Assembly: GCA_029378245.1 (NCBI GenBank)
Contig: JARKIF010000001.1
Coordinates: 4,154,001-4,218,000, forward strand
Source of the DNA: Roridomyces roridus
Taxonomy: Eukaryota; Basidiomycota; Agaricomycetes; Agaricales; Mycenaceae
Length of the DNA stretch: 64,000 nucleotides
Direction: 5' to 3'
Shown piece after piece: positions 19,461-29,643 of the stretch. Within the stretch, counting starts at the first letter, position 1; the number at the start of each line of letters is the position of its first letter. Both the position numbers and the translations under genes were made by a program. Under the pieces are notes generated by a model. It worked only from the letters and a program-made list of their open reading frames with translations. It was not told the origin of the DNA and did not search any database.

Positions 19461-22400
19461 CAGGCCATAGTGGGGATTTGATACATCAAGTCTTCGCTAA
19501 TGGTCGAAGGGGCGTGGTATATGAGCGACCGCTGATAAGCGGAAGCCACTGATGTGGGGATGACACCATCGGATGATCTAAGCCTAGCTTCCCAGGCAAG
19601 CGGCCGCCATGCTCGCTCATCGTTCGACCGCCAAGACCGCCATCAGCGCGCGTGCGCCGCGCGCCTGGTCCGTGCACTCGGATCCAGATTCCAATTTGGG
19701 TACCATATTTACACTTGTTAGGATCGGGGTATCTTCTCGCTTCCATGGCGCCGCCGCTTGCATTCGGTTCCTCCCGCTTCCCGCTCCCCGCTCCCTCCCG
19801 CTCCCCATCCCCCGCTGGCTGCGCTAGGCTTGGTCCTATGCGCTCCTGGGATTATTTCTTGCTTGCCGCCACCGCCATCGTAGCCAGTTTTCGCCACTGG
19901 AATCATCTGCTTCTGGCTGGAATCTGGGGCGCCGGCGATTGGTCGGTATCCGCCTCAGTGTGCGCCGACATGCACTCTCTCCACTATTGGGCTTTCCCAC
20001 TCTCTGCGAGGACACCTGTTTCCTTCGTTTCTCGGGCAAAACCCTCACGGATCCGATCTTGGACGAATGAGCGAAAACTGCTGGCTCTAGCTCCTGCCTG
20101 CACGCAGCCCTTTTCTTCCAATCACAGCATAATTGTTATACTACTTCCTCCACACATCTGACTGCCTGCGCCGCTCGGCTGTGCCCATTTCTGTTGCTCA
20201 TCCACACCCGGGTCCATAATTCTGAATTCCTCTGTGCCCCACGCAACCGAAGTTCGTTCTGTGGGTTGATCCTGAAATTGACTCGCCCTCCTCTCGATTC
20301 CCTGCTCTGCGCTCCCTGCCGCCCTTTTTTTGTTCGTTGAACCCTCACCGTTTTCGCACTGGTTTTGTTCGGCTCACACGGTTCCCGGTTCGAATGCCGA
20401 GACGAATCCTGTTCTGGGGAGACGGAATGAGCAAGCAATTATCTTCAACGCGGCACCACGACTATGCTCAACAATTTGTATGCGGCATCCCCGGCTTTTT
20501 TTTCGATTACGGACCCGATCAGGATCAACGGCGGCGAGGCGAATGGGGTCGAGATTCACAGGTTCAACGAGGGTGCAGTTGCACACCGTCACGATGAATG
20601 GGAGAGGGAATTTGTAAATGGTCTATAAATCAATCCTATGCCTCCTTGACGCACTTTCCCCGTTTATTCCACCTGATATCTGCTCCTGTGCATTTTTCCT
20701 AGTCAGTTCTAGCCTGGTACTCGGTGAATGAATACAAAATCCAGAGAAATACCACTTGGTCTCGGCGGGTAGGCATGAATTGCACAGAACACCTTTTGAT
20801 GGCTTTGAAAGCTGGCCCTTGTACCTTTCTTGGGCTCCAATGGAACGATGTCAGCATTCAGTTTGTGAGATCTACTTGCCTTTGAAGAGAGACACCGAAA
20901 TCAAGGAGACAGTGGGTGGGTGCACCAAGTGTGTCGGAAAGTCGACGGCAGTTGTATAAGGTTGAACACTGCTACCACCCACAATCAGGATTCAACATTC
21001 CAACCTCACCCCCGGTCCCACCTCCCGCGGACTTCTCATATATTCGGGATTGGCTAGTCACCTGGAGTATTTCTTCCACTCACATGTCCCCATAAAACCG
21101 ATTTGTTGAGGCTCGACGGCTCAATTTTCCTGTTAGTGACTCGCTGTGATGCCCTGCCAAAGTATACCGATGCTCGTTCGGATGTATTGTTGTAGTCTGC
21201 TCCATCCGAAGCATATGAGCTGATTTGGCTCTTAAATTCAAAGCTTTCCACCGACTCAGAATGTAAATTGAGTGGAAGAGGGATTCAAAATAAAGTGAAC
21301 ATTCAGTTAGTGTCCATCGGCAATATCGGCCGGAGACGTGTGACAGCGTTACAAATGTCTCTCTCCACACGACCACCACGACAACACCGACTCACTCACC
21401 TGTCCCTTCATCTCAAACTGTTGTAGTCCGACCTGGATACGTTTCAGGTCGCCATATCTCGAGTTTCCCGACTTTTGGCTGGAATTCGAGTGCAGGAGGG
21501 GCGGATCTAGTTTTCGATGGAACGAGTCAAAGGTGCGTCTGCTGGCACCGTCCTCCTCTCGCTTGAGACTCGTGCACTCATAGATATCCTGTCTACGCTC
21601 CCTAGAGCGTGTCTGCGTCGCTCTCATGGCGTCTAGTTCTGCCATCCGTCCGGTGGATATATGCGCTGTGATTCGCGGCCCATCCAGCGCTTTCAATCAC
21701 CCATCTTCGGCCGCACTCCCTCCTACGCCCGTCCTGGTTTATCCCTATACGTTCTCCGTCTTTCCAGAGCTATTTATCAACCCCGACGGCACAGCTACAT
21801 GTCATGCGGTCGACCAGACTCCGGGTCGCATTCCTCGTTCCTCCCTCCCTCCTCCATCTCGCGCGTCGACCGGCCCAGGCTCGTTTCGCTGCGCTCTGCG
21901 CCACTAATGGGCAGCAATGAACGGGAGGGCATGAATTGCTCGCCACTTTCCACGAGCGCACGCCGCTCTGCACGAGTCATCATTGACTGCTCGGCCACCT
22001 ACATCTCGACGTCGTACCGCCCTCGCCCTCGCCCTCGCCCTCGCGCCTCTCCAGCTGAAATTCAATACCGAGCAGTGTGCAGCGGCGTACTGGCCTGATC
22101 TCCTTTCGGGACCGGCGACGCTGTTTCGCACGCGCGAGGAGCTCGTTTGAATCCAGCATGCTGACCGTCGCGGACGGCATCCAGGCATGCTCGCTTAGGC
22201 TGATCGCGTGGGGTGAAGGGTAGCGCAGTGAGCATGCCGCTACATTCGGCTTGCAATCGGGTTTATCTGGGCGTCGATGGACCGGGGGCATGAGGGGCCT
22301 TTCCTGGCTGTTGCCGCCCCCGTTATGCAGGGCATGTCCCGCAACTAGGGAGTGTAGGCGCCGCGCGGGGATGGGATTCTGATGTGTGGCCTTTATTAGA

Positions 22401-22793
22401 CGGCCCGTTGGCGCAAATGCCGTATATTTTAGAGCCCGTGGAACACCTGTTGTAGTGCACAAGCTCCATTTTTTTTTCGTAATTTATCGGATTTTATTCT
22501 TTCTCCAATTGTGGTCACTGCTGATGGCGACGTCGACTGGTGTTTCGACGCTGTCGCCGAAAGGGGAAATTTTACATAAGCATTCCGATCTCGCTGCTCA
22601 CTGCCGAGCACGGTGTACACAGGTTGTTGGTTGCTGTGGGCAGGACCCACGTGGGTATTCGTCACACGTGAACCAATGCTAGCCGACAGGCAGGCTGATA
22701 CATCAGAAGGCATCCGTAACTAGGGGTCGCTCATATTCCACGGCTCTTCGACCATTACAAGCGACTGATATATCACCCCCCCAGCATAAGGTG
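19461..22793 (-). mobile_element. 3333-bp TIR transposon, copy 1 (non-autonomous)
   Basis: Flanked by 7-bp direct repeats TAATCAA (19454-19460 and 22794-22800). The ends begin CAGGCCATAGTGGGG and, on the other strand, CACCTTATGCTGGGG. The inverted repeats extend about 85 bp with a conserved core (ATGGTCGAAG...CGTGG...ATATGAGCGACC). The interior matches copy 2 (45178-48511) in inverted orientation almost base for base. No transposase is recognisable; the longest frames (about 160-170 codons) are proline/arginine-rich and unlike known proteins. A (CCCTCG)n microsatellite sits at about 22018-22045. TSD length and CA...TG ends do not point clearly to one superfamily. It is inserted in F-box locus D. 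Confidence 0.85.
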
Positions 22794-22954
22794 TAATCAA
22801 AGTGGTATCTGTGGAAAAAGGTGCGGGGGAATTTGATGTATATTCGCTGCACGTTCGGCGCGATGCGAAGGAGATGAGGGATGTACGCGGGTGGTGCGCT
22901 GAGCTGCGTTATGTTGCTTGCGCTCGGCAGTATCGATACTGGGATAGACCAGAC

Positions 22955-23403
22955 CAAGGGGGTACCATGATAGGAAATTTCCTATTAAAGGGGGGGGGTC
23001 CCTTGGAGGGCTGAAAAAAAAGTTTTCTACTAACTTTTGGCAGAGCAGTAGAATGGCTCTCCTGGCAAGAACTGATGCAGAAACACAATTTCAGGCAATT
23101 TTCCATGCACCAGCCAGAAGGGTCACGTGACTATATGATCACGTACTGACGTGATGTGGTGGGACATGATCAGATATATGTTGCTCGATAATGGGTGTTT
23201 CTTGCTTCTGAAGTCAATTGGAGGACACAGGAATAGTTCTGCACCCTGCACCAGCCAACAGAGGGCGAAAATCACTAAAATCACCACGATAGGGGCTTCC
23301 CAAAAAGGAAATTTCCTCTTTGGGAGGGGGGGAGGGTAGGCCAATCTGCTCGAGAAAAAAAATTCGGGGTGTAGTACGGCTCGCTTATCGTGGTACCCCC
23401 TTG
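22955..23403. mobile_element. 449-bp hAT-type MITE in F-box locus D
   Basis: An 8-bp target duplication GACCAGAC (22947-22954 and 23404-23411) brackets inverted ends CAAGGGGGTACCATGAT and, on the other strand, CAAGGGGGTACCACGAT. Eight-base duplications with CARGG-like ends are the hAT signature. The interior has two perfect palindromes around AGGAAATTTCCT and G runs, with no coding capacity. Removing the element and one duplication restores the F-box frame. Confidence 0.85.
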
Positions 23404-24648
23404 GACCAGACTGGTGTGAGGGAGAAGGGCGAGCAGGAGAGGTAGCGGATGCTCTCGTGCCGGTCCATGACGGCGAAGAGGTCCGTGAACGTGACACTGC
23501 ACCGAATCTTGACCTTCAGATGTTTGAGAGAAGGTCCTCGGTCGAGATTTGCCAACAGGGCTGCGTGAGCAGCGGGACTGTGTCTGCACCACCACCGCGG
23601 AAGATTATTGAGCTTGAACGTATTGTCCCGAGAAAGCAAGGCAGGGTCCTGAGTTTGGAACGTTACGAGCGTGTGGTTCTCTGGAAGCATTTGGATCCGT
23701 ATTGTGTCCCACTTGAGCATATCACCCAGGTCTCGAGTGAGGCGTGCCTCCGTCTCAAGCCACGACTCGCGCCTATTCCAGAGTCGGTAGGCCCATGGAA
23801 GCAGGAGGCCAAAGCTCCTTTTCGCGATGATGAAGAGTAGGTGCGCGAGGCTGTCGCAGCCGAAGCTGCTCCATGGCACTGGAGGCGGACGAGACGTGTA
23901 CACAGCATCGTTCATAACAACAACGAGGAGGTTCGTGCGAGTTTGCGGAAGGTCCCCGAGGAGACCCATGACCGCCCCCCGTCGATTATCTTGATCACCT
24001 CGAGCGCCTTGCGCCAGGACTCTATCAGGTAGTGGCGGTCGAAGGTGTTGTGAACTAGAACATCGGGGATGGGAGCCGTCGCGGCCAGGATCGACGTCAA
24101 TCGTCCAAAGCGCAGTGCAGACTGATACTCGCATTCACACCGGTCCTCCTCTGGATCCAGGATTCCCGACCGCTTGACGTCTCTGAAACATACGAGTCGT
24201 TGGATGGGGCATATGTGCGCGACGAAAATGATGAGATGGAGCGAATCCGAGAGCACGAGCTCGACGGTGCCGGCTTGTCCATCTGACGGCGAGATGGCTA
24301 GCCATCAAAGCAAGTGCGGCGATGCGATACGACGAAACCGGGACGAGACGTGGAGGATTACTGGCAGGTCCTCACTTGGCAAGAATGAGCATATGCGATC
24401 CAGCATTTCATCGGGGAGAGTGTCCATGGCGGGAAGAAGAAAAGTGCCCATCACTGATCGGAGTGGCCGGTCTTCACCACGACTAGAGATACATATTGCA
24501 GTGGGCTAAGTACAGGATTCCGGCTAGTAAGTACGACAAGGAAGGCCTCCAGTCTCTATTGAAACCACACATAGCCGGGTCACCTCGAGCTCTACCCATC
24601 CTCCCGATCAAGGGGTATCCGCCGGGAGATGCCGAGACACAGCCTCAT

Positions 24649-24984
24649 AGGTAGGATAGGGTCCGAGGGTCCTTAATCCACTTTTCTGACTGTTGTTCAG
24701 AGTGATTCAAAAACACTTTTGGGACACTCTTCGAAAAAAATCGATTTTTTGATGGGAACATTGATCCCAACAATGATTTCCGAACCCAGTCAGAGGCTTC
24801 ATTTTCGGGCTCGGAACATGGAATCTGATGTCCGTTTACCGTGCCTGCGCATCCAGGTGGTGGATCGGGAGAATTCATGATCTCTCCATCACGTTTCTCA
24901 GCCATCAGTCACGTGAATTTCCATATGGGGCTCGGCTAATAGGTAGGTAGGGGGTCGGGGGTCCTTAGTTCACTTTTCCGACCC
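24649..24984. repeat. Imperfect direct repeats flanking about 250 bp
   Basis: A 42-44-base sequence beginning AGGTAGG and containing GGGTCCTTA...CACTTTTC.GAC occurs at 24649-24690 and again at 24941-24984. The stretch between shows no gene. It could be a degraded small element with long terminal repeats or a segmental duplication. Confidence 0.5.
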
Positions 24985-25106
24985 TGTGTATAATTTTTTA
25001 AGGGTGCCTACCCCTTGCTCCCGATTGCAGCATAGACCGCAAAGAGCTTGCTTGACGGGAGCTCGACACTCAATCCACGTTCAGAAGACTGCACGCCCAG
25101 TGACTT

Positions 25107-26642
25107 CTACCCCCACGGCATCATCATCCCAGGCGGAACATGAAAATACAAATCCCTCAATCCCGGACACACCGCCCTAACCGCCTCAGTCAATGCCCTA
25201 CCCTGCTCCTCCCGTATGTCCTTGAATGCATTGTACTGAAACGCAATTATATGCAAGCTCGGAAAACGGCCCAGCCACGCGACGAGCGATTCGTCTGTGG
25301 GGCTGAGGTGTACGAGCGGGAAGCAATCCTGCATGAGCAGGTGGGTGACGCGGTGGAGGCGCAGCTCGGGCGCGTCGAGTACGTCGGTCTGCCAGGGCAG
25401 ATTCTTTACCGAAAAGTCCCAGGTAAAGGACAGAGTGAGCGGGGTGGAGCCTGGGTGCTCGGCAATGGCGTCGAGGGCTGAGCGGTAGGAAGTGTGGTCG
25501 AACTGTGTGCTATTGAAGGTGTAGAAGGGGAATATGATGTATATTGCCTCCACGTTGGGGGCGATGCGAAGGAGATCAGGGATATAAGCAGGGGGTGCGC
25601 TGAGATGTGTTATATTGCTTGCCCTCGGCGGGACTGGGAAGGACCATGACGGTGTGAGGGAGTAGGGCGAGCAGGTTAGGTACCGGATGCTCTGGTGCCG
25701 ATCTACGATGGCGAATAGGTCGGCAAACGTGACATCGCAATACGAGCTGGTCTTGAAATGCTTGAGATATGCTCCGCGGTCGAGATTTGCCAAAAGGGCT
25801 GCATGAGCAGCAGGGGTGTGGGCGCCCCGCCGCGGGAATCGCCTCAGCTCAAAGGTCTTGTGCTGGTCTTGGAACGTTACGAGCGTGTGCTTTTCGGGAA
25901 GCATCTGGATCCGTATGGCGTCCCAATACAGCAAATCGCCCAGATCACGGGTGAGGCGCGCCTCGACGGACCACTCGCGCCCAGTCAACACTCGGTAAGC
26001 CCATGTAAACACGAGGCCGAGGCTGTAGTGGACGAGGATGAGCGTGAGATTGGAGATGATGTTGTCCCAGTCAAACGGTCTCCACCACATCCGGAAAGGC
26101 GGGACAAGCCTGAGCCTTTGAGGTACGGGGGGGAAGATCGCTGGACGTGACGAGTACACGCAGGACTTGATAGGAACAAGGAGGTGGTGCGTGGCAGTTT
26201 GGGGAAGCCGCGCCAACAGACCCACGACGGCGGTGTGTGGCTTGAACGTGGGCCTGGCGTAAAAGTCCATGGTGCCAAAGCAATAGTGAATGAGAACGTC
26301 CGGGATGGGCGCAGTGGCAGCCAATATCGACGCCAATCGCGCAAACCTGGCAACAGACTCGGATGCCTGCCGATCCTTCCCTCGAACCCGCTTGACGTCT
26401 CTGAAGCAGACGAGTCGTCGAATCGGGCAGATGTGTGCCACGAAAATGATGAGATGGAGTGACTTGGAGAGCACGAGCTCGACGGTGCCGGCTTGCACAT
26501 CGGATACAGGGATAGCTAGCCATGCAAGCAAGTGCGGCGACGCAATGCGGCGAAAACGAGAGGAAACGTGCAGGAAGGTCGGTAGGTCTTCACTCAGGAA
26601 TGAGCAGATTCGATCCACGAGTTCATCGGGGAGAGCGTCCAT
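25107..26642 (-). CDS. F-box protein E
   Basis: Intact single-exon frame of 511 residues from ATG 26642 (MDALPDELVDRICSFL); the TTG two codons upstream is not needed. F-box at about residues 3-45, HLIIFVAHICPIRRLVCFRD block, hydrophobic segment near residue 220 (LTLILVHYSLGLVFTWAYRVL), then LRR-like strands with AWLGRFPSLHIIAF. Nearest relatives are D and B. No disabling changes are seen, so it is probably the functional member of this subgroup. Expected role: SCF substrate adaptor, possibly membrane-tethered. Confidence 0.75.
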   Translation of the reverse strand: MDALPDELVDRICSFLSEDLPTFLHVSSRFRRIASPHLLAWLAIPVSDVQAGTVELVLSKSLHLIIFVAHICPIRRLVCFRDVKRVRGKDRQASESVARFARLASILAATAPIPDVLIHYCFGTMDFYARPTFKPHTAVVGLLARLPQTATHHLLVPIKSCVYSSRPAIFPPVPQRLRLVPPFRMWWRPFDWDNIISNLTLILVHYSLGLVFTWAYRVLTGREWSVEARLTRDLGDLLYWDAIRIQMLPEKHTLVTFQDQHKTFELRRFPRRGAHTPAAHAALLANLDRGAYLKHFKTSSYCDVTFADLFAIVDRHQSIRYLTCSPYSLTPSWSFPVPPRASNITHLSAPPAYIPDLLRIAPNVEAIYIIFPFYTFNSTQFDHTSYRSALDAIAEHPGSTPLTLSFTWDFSVKNLPWQTDVLDAPELRLHRVTHLLMQDCFPLVHLSPTDESLVAWLGRFPSLHIIAFQYNAFKDIREEQGRALTEAVRAVCPGLRDLYFHVPPGMMMPWG

Positions 26643-26649
26643 GGTCAAG

Positions 26650-27200
26650 AGAGAACGGGTGAGACTGAAAAATCCTCAGTGTGGAAATAAAGGCAGCAGA
26701 GATATAACGACGCACCGGCTTGCGCTGCACGAATTCAGCCCCGCTTTCCCCTCTTTTTTGGGTGAGTTGTAGATGAGACGGATGTCCTCCAGTGTCGAGT
26801 TGGAAGTCGAGTGCAGAGCAGAGACGGTCACATGGTTTGATAAACATTCATCAACACCCCCTAAAACACATTCGCGGTCAGGGATTTACTCGACCTAATA
26901 TCAGAGTATAGTCAGCGTCAAGGATTCGATACATACTCCGAATCCCTGCATGCGTGACGTCTCACTCAGCCCGCCTCAAGTTTCTTCAATTGCTTCTGTG
27001 ACTGTTAACTAGAACTGCGCATCTCGAGCTCAGAATCAGAATCCGACATCGAACCCGGCCGGTAGTACCACTACGGGAATGCTTTTGGTCGTTGTGAACT
27101 GCAATGCGGTCGCTAGAGTCCAGATGGGCAACGCACTCATAATTCTGGACCAACGGATACGCATCCGAGTCCTTCCTGCCTCTCATGGATGTCCCCGGGG
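26650..27200. other. Upstream stretch of F-box E without a supported gene
   Basis: No reading frame here is convincing. The stretch should contain the promoter of E. Confidence 0.35.
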
Positions 27201-27204
27201 TAAT

Positions 27205-27702
27205 TCTTCTCCGTCGAGCCAATATATATCTGGTATTACAGATTCTCTCTGCGCTTTCAGTCGAATCCATTCGGGCGGGGAATGTCGCGTTCCCAGACCT
27301 CTCAGGCGGCCTCTGACGCCCGACGAATTCAGCACCCTCACCGAACTGTTCCTTGCCCCAACGTCAATCAAATCCACGTATCATGACCTTCGCGCCTCGG
27401 CGCCGAATTGATCTTCGACCATGCTGTCTTCAACGCTAGTGTACTTATACCGGTCACACTCACGCCTCGTCCTTCCATTGAAACGTTGGGGAAAATACGA
27501 CATGTGCGTCGGGTCTACGCGCACCGGCCTACATGTTAATGGACATGCTGTGAATGGACCTTTGAGCGTAGAGGACAATAGTAACGAAGTCGCCAATCTC
27601 CGCTTCTCCAGGCCTCTCGGCATCTCAATGATTTTCTTGCCAGATAAAGATACGGTGAGTCTATCAAAATACAAGATTTGTGCCAGTAGGAAACCTGGAT
27701 GA
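27205..27702 (+). pseudogene. Unrecognised coding remnant
   Basis: The frame to the stop near 27411 contains LTPDEFSTLTELFLAPTSIK. The next frame (27421 onward) contains NGHAVNGPLSVEDNSNEVAN and LRFSRPLGISMIFLPDKDT before a GTGAGT donor at about 27655. These look like pieces of one protein in different frames. I cannot name the family, and the joins are not supported by good splice sites. Confidence 0.25.
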
Positions 27703-27787
27703 GGGAACAACACTTATCAAAAAGCACCAGTGACCAACCGTTACCAACCGCTCCCCATCTCCCCAGATATCTTCCTCCTCCGTAGCC

Positions 27788-29326
27788 TTAAAAAATAACA
27801 TCCCCAGCACCACTCATCGCAGGACACGCAGAAGCGATCACCGTCGCCAGCTCGAGACGCTCATCTTGGCCCATCGCCGCGACAGAGGTCTTGTCAAACG
27901 ACAGTTGCCGCAAACTCGGGAAGCGCGCTAGCCACGGCACGAGCGCACGGATCGTGCAGGGGGTGAACAAGTAATGGCAGTAGCGCTTTGCCCAGGTGTG
28001 GCGGAGCTGGATGTGCTCGACGCGGTGGAGCTGCGTCTCAGGCTGTGGGTCGTCCGAGCCGACTTGGATCTGCCATGGAAGATGCGCTGCCGCGAGATTG
28101 AAGGTGAGAGATATGGCGAGAGGGTGCGACCCTGGCAGGCGAGCGATGGCCTCGAGGGCTGTGCAATATGGGAAGAAGTTGAAGACCCATGGCCCGATCA
28201 GTCTATTCGAAACGGAGGGGAATGAGAGGTATAAATATTGGACGTCTGGAGCGAGTGGAAGGAGATGCGGGATGTATGAGGCTTTTGCAGTAAGATGCAC
28301 TATCTTGCTGGCGACATGATACTGGGAAGACGATTCGGGTGTCAACGAGGAGTACCGAATGGAGTAGCAATTGAGGACGTGAAGATTGTTCTGGCCGGCT
28401 ACGAAAGTGGCCAGGTCTGCGAGCGTCAAATTACTCCCCGTAGTAACCGTTGCCTCCTCAAACTGGAGGTCGAGAGATGTGAGGAATGCCAAATACACCG
28501 ATTCGGGGACATCGCGCAGAGGCTTTATGAAAATTCGCTGCCCAGGGACGCTCTCGAGCTGTGTGACCAGCGTATACTTGTTCGGCAGACTCTGGACATG
28601 TATCCCTCCGGAAAGCTGAAGATGCTCGGGGTAAACATCTTTGGATATACGACCTTCGACCGACCATCCGCGCCCGAAGACTCGACGAAACAGACGCCGC
28701 ATAACCGTGTACAAGTTGTACATTTCGAGTACAAGAATCAGAATGATGGAAAACATTTCCATGAGCATTCCGGGTGGAGTTGATTCGGGGTATATGTATA
28801 CGGGAAGAGGGCCGGTCGGGGGCGGTCCTTCACGGGGCCGAGACAAATGAATCGAAGTGGAATACCTCGAAAGGGACGAATTCCAGGCGGACAACACAAT
28901 CAACAGGGTGTCCGTAGCGGTTTGCGGAAGGTGGGGGAGGAGATAAAGAGGGAGCGAGTCGATGTCCCTCCGTTGCCTCTCGTCCAATTTGTCGTGGATT
29001 ACAAGGTCTGGAATGCGCGTTGTTACGCCGAGGATGGCAGCCAGCCGTTGAAACTCGGATAACTGCATGTTCTTTGAGTTCTCGAAACACTCCAGGCGCT
29101 GGATGGGACAAATGTGGGCCACGAAGAGGATGAGGTGAAGTGAGTCGGAGAGCGCGAGCTTGACGGTGCCGGCTTGGACGTCGGACTGCGAGATGCCCAA
29201 CCGAGCGAGCAGGTGGGGCGACGCGACGCGTCGGAGGCTGCAGGATACATGCATCACTATGCAGAGTTCCTGTCTGCCCATAAAGAAGCAGATGCGATCT
29301 AGCAACTCCTCCGGGAAGTCTCTCAT
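27788..29326 (-). CDS. F-box protein F
   Basis: Single exon of 512 residues from ATG 29326 (MRDFPEELLDRICFFM). F-box at residues about 3-45, HLILFVAHICPIQRLECF block, a hydrophobic segment near residue 215 (MFSIILILVLEMYNLYTV) and LRR-like C-terminal strands ending PWLARFPSLRQLSFDK. It groups with H and K. It faces locus G head-to-head across about 340 bp that hold an inverted-repeat upstream module (29494-29560). Compared with siblings it ends slightly early (GAGDVIF). Probably functional. Confidence 0.75.
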   Translation of the reverse strand: MRDFPEELLDRICFFMGRQELCIVMHVSCSLRRVASPHLLARLGISQSDVQAGTVKLALSDSLHLILFVAHICPIQRLECFENSKNMQLSEFQRLAAILGVTTRIPDLVIHDKLDERQRRDIDSLPLYLLPHLPQTATDTLLIVLSAWNSSLSRYSTSIHLSRPREGPPPTGPLPVYIYPESTPPGMLMEMFSIILILVLEMYNLYTVMRRLFRRVFGRGWSVEGRISKDVYPEHLQLSGGIHVQSLPNKYTLVTQLESVPGQRIFIKPLRDVPESVYLAFLTSLDLQFEEATVTTGSNLTLADLATFVAGQNNLHVLNCYSIRYSSLTPESSSQYHVASKIVHLTAKASYIPHLLPLAPDVQYLYLSFPSVSNRLIGPWVFNFFPYCTALEAIARLPGSHPLAISLTFNLAAAHLPWQIQVGSDDPQPETQLHRVEHIQLRHTWAKRYCHYLFTPCTIRALVPWLARFPSLRQLSFDKTSVAAMGQDERLELATVIASACPAMSGAGDVIF

Positions 29327-29493
29327 CGGTCTTGAGGGATTGTGAGTAAATGCAATCCACCAGTGTAGAACTTACGCAAAATCCGCGCGTCGCCAGTACA
29401 CACCAGTTTCCAGAAATAAATAACAGTGAAACAGCCGCGGTTGTCGGTGTCGAGTAACAGCAAAGCCAGCAGAGGGCATCGTGTGATGAGAGT

Positions 29494-29560
29494 CGAAGGA
29501 AAGCAGACTTTGATGGCGTCATCGATCATCGATCAAACCCTGCTTTCCTCCCACTGTCAT
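29494..29560. promoter_or_regulatory. Palindromic upstream module in the F-G spacer
   Basis: GGAAAGCAGACTTTGATG at 29499-29516 and, about 25 bp on, GATCAAACCCTGCTTTCC form an imperfect inverted repeat around GCGTCATCGATC. Related arms occur upstream of A (15160s), J (43440s) and K (50695-50757). It could be a binding site for a dimeric regulator serving both divergent genes. Function is inferred from conservation only. Confidence 0.45.
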
Positions 29561-29643
29561 CGACCCTGTCTGAAACTCGCGTTGGGAACCTTTATAGAAT
29601 GAGAGATTCTACGTACGATCTATAACCACTATACACGGCTATA

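Larger units (their letters stand above)
19039..24427 (-). pseudogene. F-box locus D, broken by mutations and two transposons
   Basis: The gene reads from ATG 24427 (MDTLPDEMLDRICSFL) leftwards to the stop at 19039. It carries an in-frame TGA at 24305-24307 just after the F-box and at least one frameshift between about 24134 and 23912. It then holds a 449-bp hAT-like element at 22955-23403 and a 3333-bp TIR element at 19461-22793. Across both insertions the F-box frame resumes correctly: PVWS meets SIPVSILPSASNI at the first, and YHFDYT meets SYRSVLDAIAEHPG at the second, once one copy of each target duplication is removed. Its nearest relative is E. It is certainly non-functional as a full-length protein. 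Confidence 0.8.

Noticed and set aside
19609..22462. Several 60-170-codon frames inside the 3.3-kb element, repeated at 45258-48363
   Set aside because: They overlap on both strands, are rich in Pro, Arg and Ser, show no known domain, and are shared only because the two copies are near identical. I treat them as non-coding, although the 93-codon frame at 21626 looks the most protein-like.
19461..22793. hAT assignment of the 3.3-kb element
   Set aside because: Both copies give exactly 7-bp, not 8-bp, duplications, and the ends do not match CAGGG or TAGNG hAT consensus closely enough.
27996..28783. Plus-strand frames opposite F-box F, and similar frames opposite B, E, H and K
   Set aside because: They are antisense shadows of conserved F-box coding sequence and recur wherever a family member lies on the other strand.
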